This document shows, one piece after another, positions 1-7,573 of a stretch of DNA of 35,044 nt. The stretch lies in assembly GCA_002887195.1 (NCBI GenBank), contig PJAB01000193.1, forward strand, positions 1 through 35,044, read 5' to 3'. A program made the translations under genes and the position numbers. Under the pieces are notes generated by a model that was not told the DNA's origin, searched no databases, and was given only the letters and a program-made list of their open reading frames with translations. Within the stretch, counting starts at the first letter, position 1, and each line of letters opens with the position of its first letter. The stretch is from Chrysochromulina parva. Taxonomy: Eukaryota > Haptophyta > Prymnesiales > Chrysochromulinaceae.

Positions 1-606
1 CGCGATCCCGCCTTCGCGCTTCGGGCCCTTGCCCTTGATCTCAGCGGAAAGGCGGTCCGAGACCGCACTCGTTGCACCAAACGCGTGCAAGTAGCTTGCG
101 CATTCGCAATCGGTAAACGCGTTGATTGCGTCTGGCGTCACCGCCATGGGTTCGGCGAGCCCGGCAAGGCGCACGGCGAAGGGAGACTCCGATTCGGGCG
201 CGGCGACGAAGCGCCACAGAAAGGCAGCCAGCCCTCCGGCCGTGTTTCGGTGGATGACGAGGCACTGCCGCGCGTTGTGGATGATCGCGGAGAGCTTGGC
301 GCGATTTTGGATGACCTTTCCCGCCCATGGCCCCTCCTTATCACACAGCGCGTCCATCTCCGCCTCCGTCATTGCAGCCACTCGAGCCATATTCCACCCA
401 TGGAATGCCTGCCTATAGTGATGGCGCTTGTTCCAGACGATGTTCCACGAGATGCCGCACTGCTGAGTGCAGAGCATGAGCTGGCCGAAGAGCTCGGTGC
501 TGTCAGTAATCGGGGTGCCCCACACAGTGTCGTGGTAGTCGCCCCAGCCGCCTGCGATGCAGCTCTGGGAGCTCTGGTGCGAGCTTTGCATCGTTATGTG
601 TGACAT
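1..606 (-). CDS. DNA-3-methyladenine glycosylase I-like protein (Tag family), 3' end outside window
   Basis: The minus-strand reading frame matches the adenine glycosylase (Tag) family of base-excision repair enzymes, which remove 3-methyladenine from alkylated DNA. The family opening YHDTVWGTP is at about residues 24-32 (from the ATG at 606). It is followed by QQCGISWNIVWNKRHHYRQAF, which corresponds to the GLSW..KR..Y..AF block, and by an NRAKL..IIHNAR segment. The frame is open to base 1, where it stops at about the point corresponding to 45 residues before the usual C-terminus, so the family's C-terminal His/Cys zinc ligands are not visible. An oddity: the Glu that in E. coli Tag (Glu38) contacts the base appears as Cys here (LCTQQCG against LEGQQAG). 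ATGs at 606 and 591 are both possible, and another in-frame ATG at 687 lies inside an upstream repeat, so the start is uncertain. Family assignment is from remembered motifs. Confidence 0.8.
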   Translation of the reverse strand, partial: MSHITMQSSHQSSQSCIAGGWGDYHDTVWGTPITDSTELFGQLMLCTQQCGISWNIVWNKRHHYRQAFHGWNMARVAAMTEAEMDALCDKEGPWAGKVIQNRAKLSAIIHNARQCLVIHRNTAGGLAAFLWRFVAAPESESPFAVRLAGLAEPMAVTPDAINAFTDCECASYLHAFGATSAVSDRLSAEIKGKGPKREGGIA

Positions 607-896
607 GTAAACGTTAACACGACAGACGCGACAAACGGTGCTACGTGGAAGGTACACGAGTATGTGAACGTTAACACGACAGACCATGACAGAGAGAGAG
701 TTGTAACTTACCAAGCTACCTACACATTGGCAGGACCCCCTGAATTGCGGTGGGGGAATTTGAAGACCATGACAGACGCGACAACCGGGAACCGGTGTTA
801 CGGTCCACTGTTCGACTGCCCGCTCATAATACACACACCTTACATGACCCCATATGAGACGCGGAGCTTGCGCGCGCGCTGGCGGCGTAGAAGAGA
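607..896. repeat. Left copy of a dispersed repeat, tandem and interrupted
   Basis: The element GTGAACGTTAACACGACAG (or GTAAACG variant) occurs at 607-626 and again at 664-682. The remainder, from GACAGACGCGACAACCG through CCCGCTCATAATACACACACC to GCGCTGGCGGCGT, lies at 771-891. The same element is present uninterrupted at 12,975-13,097. In this copy about 83 bases are inserted between the two halves, bounded by a 13-base direct repeat AGACCATGACAGA at 681-693 and 764-776. A 113-residue open frame running through it (664-1005) has no recognizable content and is not called. Confidence 0.8.
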
Positions 897-1103
897 AGAA
901 CACACCACGCAGACCACACGCAACAGACACAGTCCTGTCCCTTCTTTGGTGATTGGTGAAGTGTTAATAGTTACAATTGAGATAAGACACAGTACCACAC
1001 TCTGACTAGGGCCCCTTCACGCCTTCTATCAGTAACACAAAGACCAAACAACACTAATGAACGCCGTTGTCGCATCCCAGGGCTGACTTCAAGCTTCAAG
1101 TCT
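892..1103. other. Intergenic, no gene seen
   Basis: Together with the repeat this fills the gap between the glycosylase gene and the 3' end of the membrane-protein gene. It is less GC-rich than the coding DNA. I see no ORF with recognizable content. Confidence 0.6.
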
Positions 1104-1127
1104 TCAACTCAACTCAACTCAACTCAC
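1104..1127. repeat. TCAAC microsatellite
   Basis: Four consecutive TCAAC units followed by TCACC. The array covers the stop codon and start of the 3' UTR of the minus-strand membrane-protein gene, so length changes here would move that stop codon. Confidence 0.85.
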
Positions 1128-2119
1128 CTCTTGACTCGCAGTCTGACTCGTTTCGATGAGCCGCACGCGCGCGAGGGCGAGCCCAGTGGTCTGGTCGTCG
1201 GTACGCTTCCGTGGGCGCGCCCGTTTGCACTGGAAGTAGACACCCGACAGGAAAAGCACGAACATGAAGACCGCCTGCGGCCAAATGAAGATGTACGCGT
1301 CCGGACTTATCTGATCACCCAGGCGCACAATACCGAGGAAGCGCGTCTGCGAGCGGGGATAGACGGGCTGCGCCGTGAGAGGGACAGCAGAGAGACCTCC
1401 GGCAGTGGAGGGCGCGCGGTTGGTGCGCGTGCGTGGTGCAGCGTGTGGCGTACATCGGCGTGGGCCAACAAAAAGGCGGACGCAGCGACGACGCCGAACG
1501 CGCCGAGGGCGGATGTGGCGACGATGAGCACGCTCTTCTGGTAGCAATACATGCAGAGGAAGGCGCCGAGCAGGGCGCCGATCAACATGCAGACAATGTG
1601 CATGAGAGTGGTCGGCCCGACTTCGACATTCCATGGCCCGATGGGGACGAATAACGAAACGAGAAGCCAGAAAATGTAGCCCGAGCCGGCGCCGGCGCCG
1701 GCGCCAAGTAGCGCCAGGCCAACTCTGAAAAGGCAGATGCTGATGAGCCCCGCCATGATACCCACGGCCAAGGGCACCATGCCGACGGTGAGGCATGTTG
1801 CATTGTCTTCCATGACGAAGTTGGACACGATGCTGGGCATGGCCGCGAGGGCGACCGAACCCGCGCACAGGAAGGAGGTCAGGAAGAACGTCGGGCGCAA
1901 GAGCACGTTGCCGAGCAATAGGATGAAGATCGAAATGAACATGAGGGCCAGGGCCAAGATAACGGAGGTGACTGTGTGATCGTTCAGCTGTTTCCCTATG
2001 CAGATCAGCTCCCCGTATCCGTCAGGGCAGCCATCGATCCCGGTGGCATTTCCCTTCCCCCCGTTTGTTTGGACCGCGCTCACGAGCCAGTCGATAGGAC
2101 ACGTCGACGAGTTGTACAT
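1119..2119 (-). CDS. TMEM198/TM7SF3-like multi-pass membrane protein (DUF4203), two exons
   Basis: Exon 1 is 2119-1454 and exon 2 is 1346-1119, joined in phase 0 to give 297 residues. The N-terminus (about 45 residues) is polar with NSS, NAT and four Cys, suggesting an exposed or lumenal face. It is followed by at least six hydrophobic segments rich in Gly/Ala, then a last helix in exon 2 (IFIWPQAVFMFVLFLSGVYF) and a basic tail. This layout fits the DUF4203 seven-helix family. The last helix is only in frame after splicing, which supports the intron. No signal peptide is seen upstream of the ATG at 2119; the frame closes at a TAA near 2194, and an unseen 5' exon is possible. Molecular function of the family here is not known. 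Confidence 0.7.
1347..1453 (-). other. Intron of the DUF4203 gene
   Basis: Donor GTACGC after GCCGAT and acceptor CTCGCAG; 107 bases, phase 0. It is inferred because the C-terminal transmembrane helix is in another frame from the first six. Confidence 0.65.
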
Positions 2120-2436
2120 TGCTGACCGCCCTGGTGCGCGTCGATGGCTCGATGCCGCACACGAGGGGGAACTGGGGAGAGGACGGCTTCGTTATGTCCG
2201 CTTCCGATCGAAGTCGTCCAAAAGAGTCAAGTTTCTGTAAGTACATGTACCAGCTGCCACTGATCCAGTGCCAGCTCTGGTGCAGCTCCTCCCCATCTTG
2301 ATGGTACAATGTAAGCAGTCGTCGAGATCTGTCTCTAAAACGTGTCTGAACTCGAGATAGTAACGACACCCGAATTTTTTCCCGGCACCAACTCACCCAC
2401 TCATAGAGGCCCAATATGCTGATGCTCATCGGAGCT
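2120..2436. other. Tandem intergenic region, presumed promoter/5' leader of the DUF4203 gene
   Basis: Lies between the stop of the thylakoid protein gene (2437) and the start of the DUF4203 gene, both on the minus strand. It is comparatively AT-rich at 2290-2410. A canonical-looking GTGAGT sits near 2396 (minus), so a 5' exon cannot be excluded, but nothing codes recognizably. Confidence 0.4.
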
Positions 2437-2844
2437 TCAATCGTACTTGCGCCCCTTACCCGTGATCACCTTCTCTCCGAGGCGCTTGAGGTTTTGGGAG
2501 TAGAAATAAGTGCTGGCGAGCACACCGCCACCTGCGATGGCAATGATGGGCGTGTACGAGGCCTTCGGCTCCTCCACCCCAGCCTCCAAGGCCGCCTGTT
2601 TCTTGGCGGCTTCAGCCTTGGCCGCAGCATTCGAACGAGCCGCGATATCCTCAATGGAGTCTGCCGAGGCCGTGAGTGGGAAGGCGAGCGCGGCCAGGCC
2701 AAAGGTCGCGAGGGCCGCGCGCCTGCCCTCAACCATCACGATGGTGCGAGGGGCAGCGCCACGCGACTGCACCGCAGGCAGCGCCGCAGGCGTGAAGCAA
2801 CTGGCCGTCGCCACGAGGAGCGCGAGGAAGAGCGGAGAGCGCAT
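2437..2844 (-). CDS. Nuclear-encoded thylakoid protein with tripartite targeting leader
   Basis: A 135-residue protein. Residues 1-15 form a signal peptide (MRSPLFLALLVATAS), followed by CFTP, resembling the aromatic cleavage site of complex-plastid transit peptides. Residues 40-61 look like a twin-arginine thylakoid signal (EGRRAALATFGLAALAF...ASA). The mature part (about 62-135) begins acidic, has an Ala/Lys-rich helix, one transmembrane segment at about 97-117, and a short basic C-terminus. The expected topology is N-terminus in the lumen and C-terminus in the stroma. Size and topology suggest a small photosystem or cytochrome b6f accessory subunit, but I do not recognize which, so no name is given. 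Its ATG lies 176 bases from the ATG of the divergent ALDH-like gene. Confidence 0.75.
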   Translation of the reverse strand: MRSPLFLALLVATASCFTPAALPAVQSRGAAPRTIVMVEGRRAALATFGLAALAFPLTASADSIEDIAARSNAAAKAEAAKKQAALEAGVEEPKASYTPIIAIAGGGVLASTYFYSQNLKRLGEKVITGKGRKYD

Positions 2845-3020
2845 TCCCCAGGTCGCGGAAAGAACGAAAACGATCTCGTCACGTCTTCAATGACCGGAGG
2901 TTTAGTTTTTGACGAGACTTGGTTGCAGAGCGTGATGTGAACGTGACCGATGTTGGAAGCAACGTCTTTTACGAAACCTCGACAGCATCGTGGATTCGTC
3001 AATTCGTCATCCTATCTCTC
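2845..3020. promoter_or_regulatory. Divergent promoter region
   Basis: A 176-base gap separates two genes reading outward: the thylakoid protein (minus) and the ALDH-like gene (plus). Both promoters should lie here. No clear TATA box is seen. Position is inferred from gene layout only. Confidence 0.4.
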
Positions 3021-5426
3021 ATGGAAAAATGCTGCTCGCAGTTGGCAATGCGCAGGGTGCGCCACTTCCACTTTGGAACGCCGTCGTATCACGCGTGCTT
3101 CCTACCCGCCGTGCCGGTCGAAGCCTCGGCCATTCGTGCCGCTGCCGTCGCCGCGCTCGGCCGCAAGGATGCTGATCAATGGTACCGCGAGCCGATTGTA
3201 TCGCTCCTGCACGGCGTGGCGCTCAAAGGCGGAACGCGCGTGAATACGATCGATGCCTTTGGCGCCGTCAACGGCTCCCAACTCCTCGCCTCCGACACCG
3301 AACTCGAGCGGCTGGTCGAGCACGCAGCCACCTTTCGGCCTGCACGCGCCGATCTGCGTGCAGCCGTGCGGCGCGCTGAGGCGACGATGCTCACCAAGCA
3401 TGCGGGCGAACTGATCGCTAACCAGACGCTCGACTTTGGCAAGCAGGATGGCGTGACCGAGATCGAGGAGTCCTTGCAAGCCAACGAGGTGGAGCGGCGG
3501 CTCAATGACCAGCTGTGGAAGACAGAGGAAGCAGGTGTGATCAGCGTGCCGCGTCGCGTGGCGCTCGTGCCGTGCGTGAGCAACTTCTCGCACTTCCTGG
3601 ACATGTGCCGCAAGACGATCCGGCTCATCGAGATTGGCGTGCCGGCCATGGTCCTCTCGCGTACGCACACGCAGCAGTACTGCTACCGCTGGGCGGCACT
3701 GCTGGCGCAAGAGCTGCAGGCAGAGGGCGTCGAGCCCGCGTACTTCAGCTTCTGCTCAGCAACTGTCGAGCAGCAGCAGCGCGTCATGAAGGCCGCCGAC
3801 GCCGCCGATGCCGCTGCGGGCTTGCCCGCCGGCTTGCTTGCGCCCACCCCCTGCCTCTTCACGGGCGCACGTGCGCTCGCGAAGCACATTAAGACGACGG
3901 TGAGCCCCGGGTTGATCGCTTCGACGCAGGGGCCCAACATGATGGTGGCGCTCGGGCTGACGCCAAGCATCGCGACCGCGGCTGCGCTCTCGGCCACCAT
4001 CGAGCACTCGGGCCAGTGCACTGCGCTGCGCGTCCTCGTGGCTCCGGCCGGCGACGTGTCTCCAGCTGCGCTCGAGTTGATGTTCGATCCGACACCGTCG
4101 GGAGGTCGGGCGCAGGAGTACCTTGCCATGGGCACCTTCGCAGGCGTGCTCGACCCGGCGCCCTCGCCCTCGCCGCTCGCCGGTAAGCTGAGTGCCGCGT
4201 TCACCCCGCCCGCCGGCTACACTGCGCACGCCACCATGCCTATCGCATACAAGACGCGTCCAACGCTCCCCGACCTGCCGCCGCACGCGGGCTCATCAAC
4301 GGACGCCACCTACGTGCCGGAACCGCCCCTCGATGAGTACTGGCGGCAGGTGGTGCTCGACGTGGTGACCCCTGCGAACGCGGTGGATTCGGCCGAGGTG
4401 ATCGAGCGCATCGGTGCCTGGCTGGTGCGCCATCAGCCCATCTCTCTCGCCGTCAACGGCACCACCGATGACGCGGTGCACGCAAGCTGCTCTGCAGCGC
4501 TGCCTACGGCTGATGAGAGTGCGGCGGCAGCGCTCGCGCTCGAGCGGCTGCCGCACCTACGTGTCGCTCGCCGGCTGTTCGAGACCTCCGCCCTGTGCGT
4601 CTACTCCGTCGGCGACGCCTCCCGGCCCTGCCTTACGGCGCAGGCGCGTCCGCAGGACGGCGAGATCTTTGGAGAACTGCCGCCGCTGGGCGAGATGAAT
4701 GAGGTGACCACGTTCCCCGTGATCGGGCCCGCGCCGAACAGCGTCTTCTTCGCCTCGTACAGACCCGAGTACCTGCGCCAGCAGGCGAGTCGCCACGGCC
4801 TTGTCGGCCGCGCCGCCAACTTAAAGCCCGCCTCCTCCTCCTCCTCCGCCGCCGCCACCGTCAAGGCGATTGTCGAGGCGGCCTCGAGCGCTGAGACGCG
4901 CGGCTACCTTCTCGAGCTGGCCAGCTACCTACAGAGCGCCGCGGTGGGCCCGCGCCGCTGCGTGGGCAAGCGCACTGGCCTCTACGGGCTGCAGTGCCCG
5001 CCGCTCAATGGCAAGCTGACAGCGCTGCGCTGCGCGGAGCTGACGACGCTCGATGAGCTGCTTCCCTTCGCGCTTGTCTTCGCAATGACCAATGCGGCGC
5101 CCCAGGCAATGCTCTCCATCGACCCGGCCAACGACGTGCTTCTCGACGAGCTACCTCGGCTGCAGCTGAAGGCGCCCGGGATCGCGGAGCTCGTTCTCGT
5201 CCTGCACACGGAGGATCTCTTCGCCTCGGCTCAGGTGCAAGCCGGCCTCGCGCGAACGCTGCGCCCAACGGAGCTCAGCCAGATACATCGCTTCCCTCTC
5301 GCCCAATCGTTTGTCACCCGGATGATGCCGCCCGGGCACATCAAGTCCTCGCGCTCGAACGACCTGCCCTTCTATGCGGCGCTCGAAGCGTCTCCTAAAT
5401 GGCTCCGGATCGCCGCCGAGGCCTGA
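3021..5426 (+). CDS. PutA-type P5C dehydrogenase-like ALDH-superfamily protein with altered active site
   Basis: A single open frame of 801 residues from the ATG at 3021; the frame opens upstream only by a TTG at 2919, and the ATG at 3048 is an alternative start. The core resembles the delta-1-pyrroline-5-carboxylate dehydrogenase domain of PutA, which oxidizes glutamate semialdehyde in proline breakdown. A LFTGARALAKHI block precedes LIASTQGPNMMV and HSGQCTALRVLV, where PutA enzymes have roughly LIAETGGQNAMIV and AGQRCSALRVL. The catalytic Cys is kept (Cys333), but the general-base Glu position reads Ser301. The cofactor-binding KP[SA] position reads SRT. DEYWRQVV matches the EVFGPV block. 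The C-terminal 250 residues are not recognized. No proline dehydrogenase domain is seen. Whether it is an active dehydrogenase is doubtful. Confidence 0.7.
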   Translation: MEKCCSQLAMRRVRHFHFGTPSYHACFLPAVPVEASAIRAAAVAALGRKDADQWYREPIVSLLHGVALKGGTRVNTIDAFGAVNGSQLLASDTELERLVEHAATFRPARADLRAAVRRAEATMLTKHAGELIANQTLDFGKQDGVTEIEESLQANEVERRLNDQLWKTEEAGVISVPRRVALVPCVSNFSHFLDMCRKTIRLIEIGVPAMVLSRTHTQQYCYRWAALLAQELQAEGVEPAYFSFCSATVEQQQRVMKAADAADAAAGLPAGLLAPTPCLFTGARALAKHIKTTVSPGLIASTQGPNMMVALGLTPSIATAAALSATIEHSGQCTALRVLVAPAGDVSPAALELMFDPTPSGGRAQEYLAMGTFAGVLDPAPSPSPLAGKLSAAFTPPAGYTAHATMPIAYKTRPTLPDLPPHAGSSTDATYVPEPPLDEYWRQVVLDVVTPANAVDSAEVIERIGAWLVRHQPISLAVNGTTDDAVHASCSAALPTADESAAAALALERLPHLRVARRLFETSALCVYSVGDASRPCLTAQARPQDGEIFGELPPLGEMNEVTTFPVIGPAPNSVFFASYRPEYLRQQASRHGLVGRAANLKPASSSSSAAATVKAIVEAASSAETRGYLLELASYLQSAAVGPRRCVGKRTGLYGLQCPPLNGKLTALRCAELTTLDELLPFALVFAMTNAAPQAMLSIDPANDVLLDELPRLQLKAPGIAELVLVLHTEDLFASAQVQAGLARTLRPTELSQIHRFPLAQSFVTRMMPPGHIKSSRSNDLPFYAALEASPKWLRIAAEA

Positions 5427-5974
5427 TATCGGATTAGATATGACGAGCCCGATGGCATGTAGTTCGAGAGCCCGGCCACCAGCGAGGGCGACGTCATGAA
5501 TGACGAACGCTCCCGCTCAGGCCTCAGCTGAGGGTGCGATTGACGACTGTGGGCTAAGAAAGTAAGTAAGTAAAACACGCCTAACGGCAACGCACACGTG
5601 GCGACGGGGGTACCCAGGCCATACGACAAGCCGTGGCGCCGCGTATGGCGATTGGTCAACCGCAGAAGATCTCACGTCAACAGCCGAGCCCGAGCAAGCG
5701 GTTTCGGTTGTGTGAATGCTGATGAAAGCGATCAGGTCTTCAATTAACGCGCTACTCGCTGATCACATCAATTAACGCTCGACCTCGAGGAACCGTTTGA
5801 CCTCAGCAAGAAGCCAAGCCCTCTATATCGTGTCTGGGTCGAACACACCAAACCATGTTTGCGGCGAGAGTGTGAACAGCGCAGCGCGCAGCACAGAAAG
5901 CACACCAGACAAACGATCCCGCAGCACGATCCCGCGGCGCCCACACACGACAACTCAGCATAATATCCTTTTTC
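5427..5974. other. Intergenic, 548 bases
   Basis: Separates two plus-strand genes, so it holds the 3' UTR of the ALDH-like gene and the promoter of the JmjC gene. It contains a short AGTAAGTAAGTAA run near 5560. I see no coding content. Confidence 0.5.
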
Positions 5975-7501
5975 ATGAGCCTTCGCCTCCTTCATATACT
6001 GCTATGGATCTCGCACGTCCTGGCCATCCCAGGCTGCGAGCCATGGTGTTCAGCCAAGTGCTCTGAGCTCAACGGTGATCTAGCCTACGAGTGTGGAAAA
6101 TGCGGCTTGGATTCCAATTGCAATCCTCGAGCTGCCGACTACCGAAGCTCCCATGTTTCGCAGCCCCTTGAGGCTCTCGACACCCCAGCTCGCCGAACGA
6201 TTTACGGCGAACACAAGTTCCATGGCTGCCCTGTGCTTGACGATGTCAGTTCCCTGTGGGAGACGATGAGCCGCGACCCTCGGCCGCGTGTCATCCGACA
6301 GGCGATTTCGGAGGTGATCGACTTTGCAAAGCAGTTTGCTCGCCACGACCAGCGTGTTGGCATGAATGTCGACCTGGTTGAGTTTCAGATCTCTTCGAGC
6401 CGTCCATATGTACTCTCAGCCGCAGGGTACTCACCCGAAATCATAGCCCAGGTTAGCAAAGCTTATCCTCTCCCTCCTGCAGTGTCGTCTGTGCAGCAGC
6501 GCCCTGTCATCTCTGTCGGGCTGAAGGGCAGTGGAGAGCGCGACCTCGCGCATCACTACCACCCGATCACTGCGCTGAAGCTGCTCGAGGGCGAGAAGAT
6601 CTGGGCACTCCGCCCGCCACGAGATGAGGAGTGTGCCATGAACGCAGCCGACTGCACAGATCCGCTCAATGTGTGCGACTACTATTTTGGTCTGAACGCG
6701 CCCGCGCCGGCGTGCGTGCAGCGGCCGGGTGATACCATCATCGTTCCCAACGGCTGGTTTCACGGCACGTGCAACAACGCATCCCTCACCGTCGCCTGGG
6801 GTGGCCAAGGCCAAACTTTTGGACTTGAGATGCATGGGTCCGACGAGAACGACAAAGATCAACCTCTGTTTGGGTTCCGGCTGGGTACGCCGGCTCCAGG
6901 CAGCGCGCCCACATTCGGCGAGAGCGAGATGATGGGCATGAGGGAGGCCTTGACTACCAGCTCTTGGCAACGTGCCGCAGGCCACGTGGTCACGGCCAAC
7001 CTGCTGAGAGCTGGCGCGGCGTTTCAGGCACCCTTGATGACTGTTCGATCTCTGTGGGGTGAGTTCCTGTCATACACACAAGAGCAGTCCGAGCGGCACG
7101 CGATGGAGCATCTGCAGTCGATGGAATGCTCCGCCATTCGCCTGAGCCCGGGCGTGGCCGCATCGCTCGAGAGAGCGTCGCCCGATGTTTGGGCAAAGAT
7201 GCGAAGGTGGACCCACGCTCATTTGCTCGTGGGGCTCGAGGACAGCGCAGTGTCGCTCGCCTTTTTGCGGCACAAGGAATCCCGAGCGACACGTGCAATC
7301 CACCTTGCCGTTGGCGATGTGGCGATGTGGATGGGCGCCGCCCTTTCCGGGCTGGAGGTCGTCGGCAGCACAGCTCAAACCCTGCTTTGGTGTTCAGCGA
7401 AATTACTGCTATCGCACGGTCAGGCGGTGGAGAGGGCCTGGAATGCGGAGCGACGTACGGGCGGAAGCACTGCAGACGAGAGATTGAGAGGTGAGCTGTG
7501 A
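5975..7501 (+). CDS. Secretory JMJD8-like JmjC/cupin protein
   Basis: 508 residues from ATG 5975. Residues 1-17 are a signal peptide. A Cys-rich segment follows (CEPWC..KC..LNG.....C..C, about 21-43). The cupin/JmjC core spans about 175-280: HHYHP at 193-197, LLEGEKIWALRPP at 203-215 and PGDTIIVPNGWFHGTCN at 251-267. The presumed metal ligands are His194, His196 and His263. The first pair is His-x-His rather than the usual His-x-Asp/Glu, as in ER-lumenal JMJD8 of animals, whose catalytic status is unsettled. Location in the ER or secretory path fits the leader. The C-terminal 220 residues are unassigned. The single-exon frame is complete. Confidence 0.75.
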   Translation: MSLRLLHILLWISHVLAIPGCEPWCSAKCSELNGDLAYECGKCGLDSNCNPRAADYRSSHVSQPLEALDTPARRTIYGEHKFHGCPVLDDVSSLWETMSRDPRPRVIRQAISEVIDFAKQFARHDQRVGMNVDLVEFQISSSRPYVLSAAGYSPEIIAQVSKAYPLPPAVSSVQQRPVISVGLKGSGERDLAHHYHPITALKLLEGEKIWALRPPRDEECAMNAADCTDPLNVCDYYFGLNAPAPACVQRPGDTIIVPNGWFHGTCNNASLTVAWGGQGQTFGLEMHGSDENDKDQPLFGFRLGTPAPGSAPTFGESEMMGMREALTTSSWQRAAGHVVTANLLRAGAAFQAPLMTVRSLWGEFLSYTQEQSERHAMEHLQSMECSAIRLSPGVAASLERASPDVWAKMRRWTHAHLLVGLEDSAVSLAFLRHKESRATRAIHLAVGDVAMWMGAALSGLEVVGSTAQTLLWCSAKLLLSHGQAVERAWNAERRTGGSTADERLRGEL

Positions 7502-7573
7502 GCTTCCCTGCAAAAATTCCACACCAATACACAGCAAATTGTTCATTCACACACAAATTCACACGCATCACAC

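Noticed and set aside
85..603. 172-codon open frame on the plus strand
   Set aside because: It is the shadow of the minus-strand Tag-like gene, whose frame matches a known family.
664..1005. 113-codon open frame through the left repeat
   Set aside because: No recognizable protein content, and its sequence is repeat-derived.
2919..3020. TTG-initiated N-terminal extension of the ALDH-like protein
   Set aside because: Starts at TTG in a eukaryotic gene and would consume most of the divergent promoter; the first ATG is 3021.
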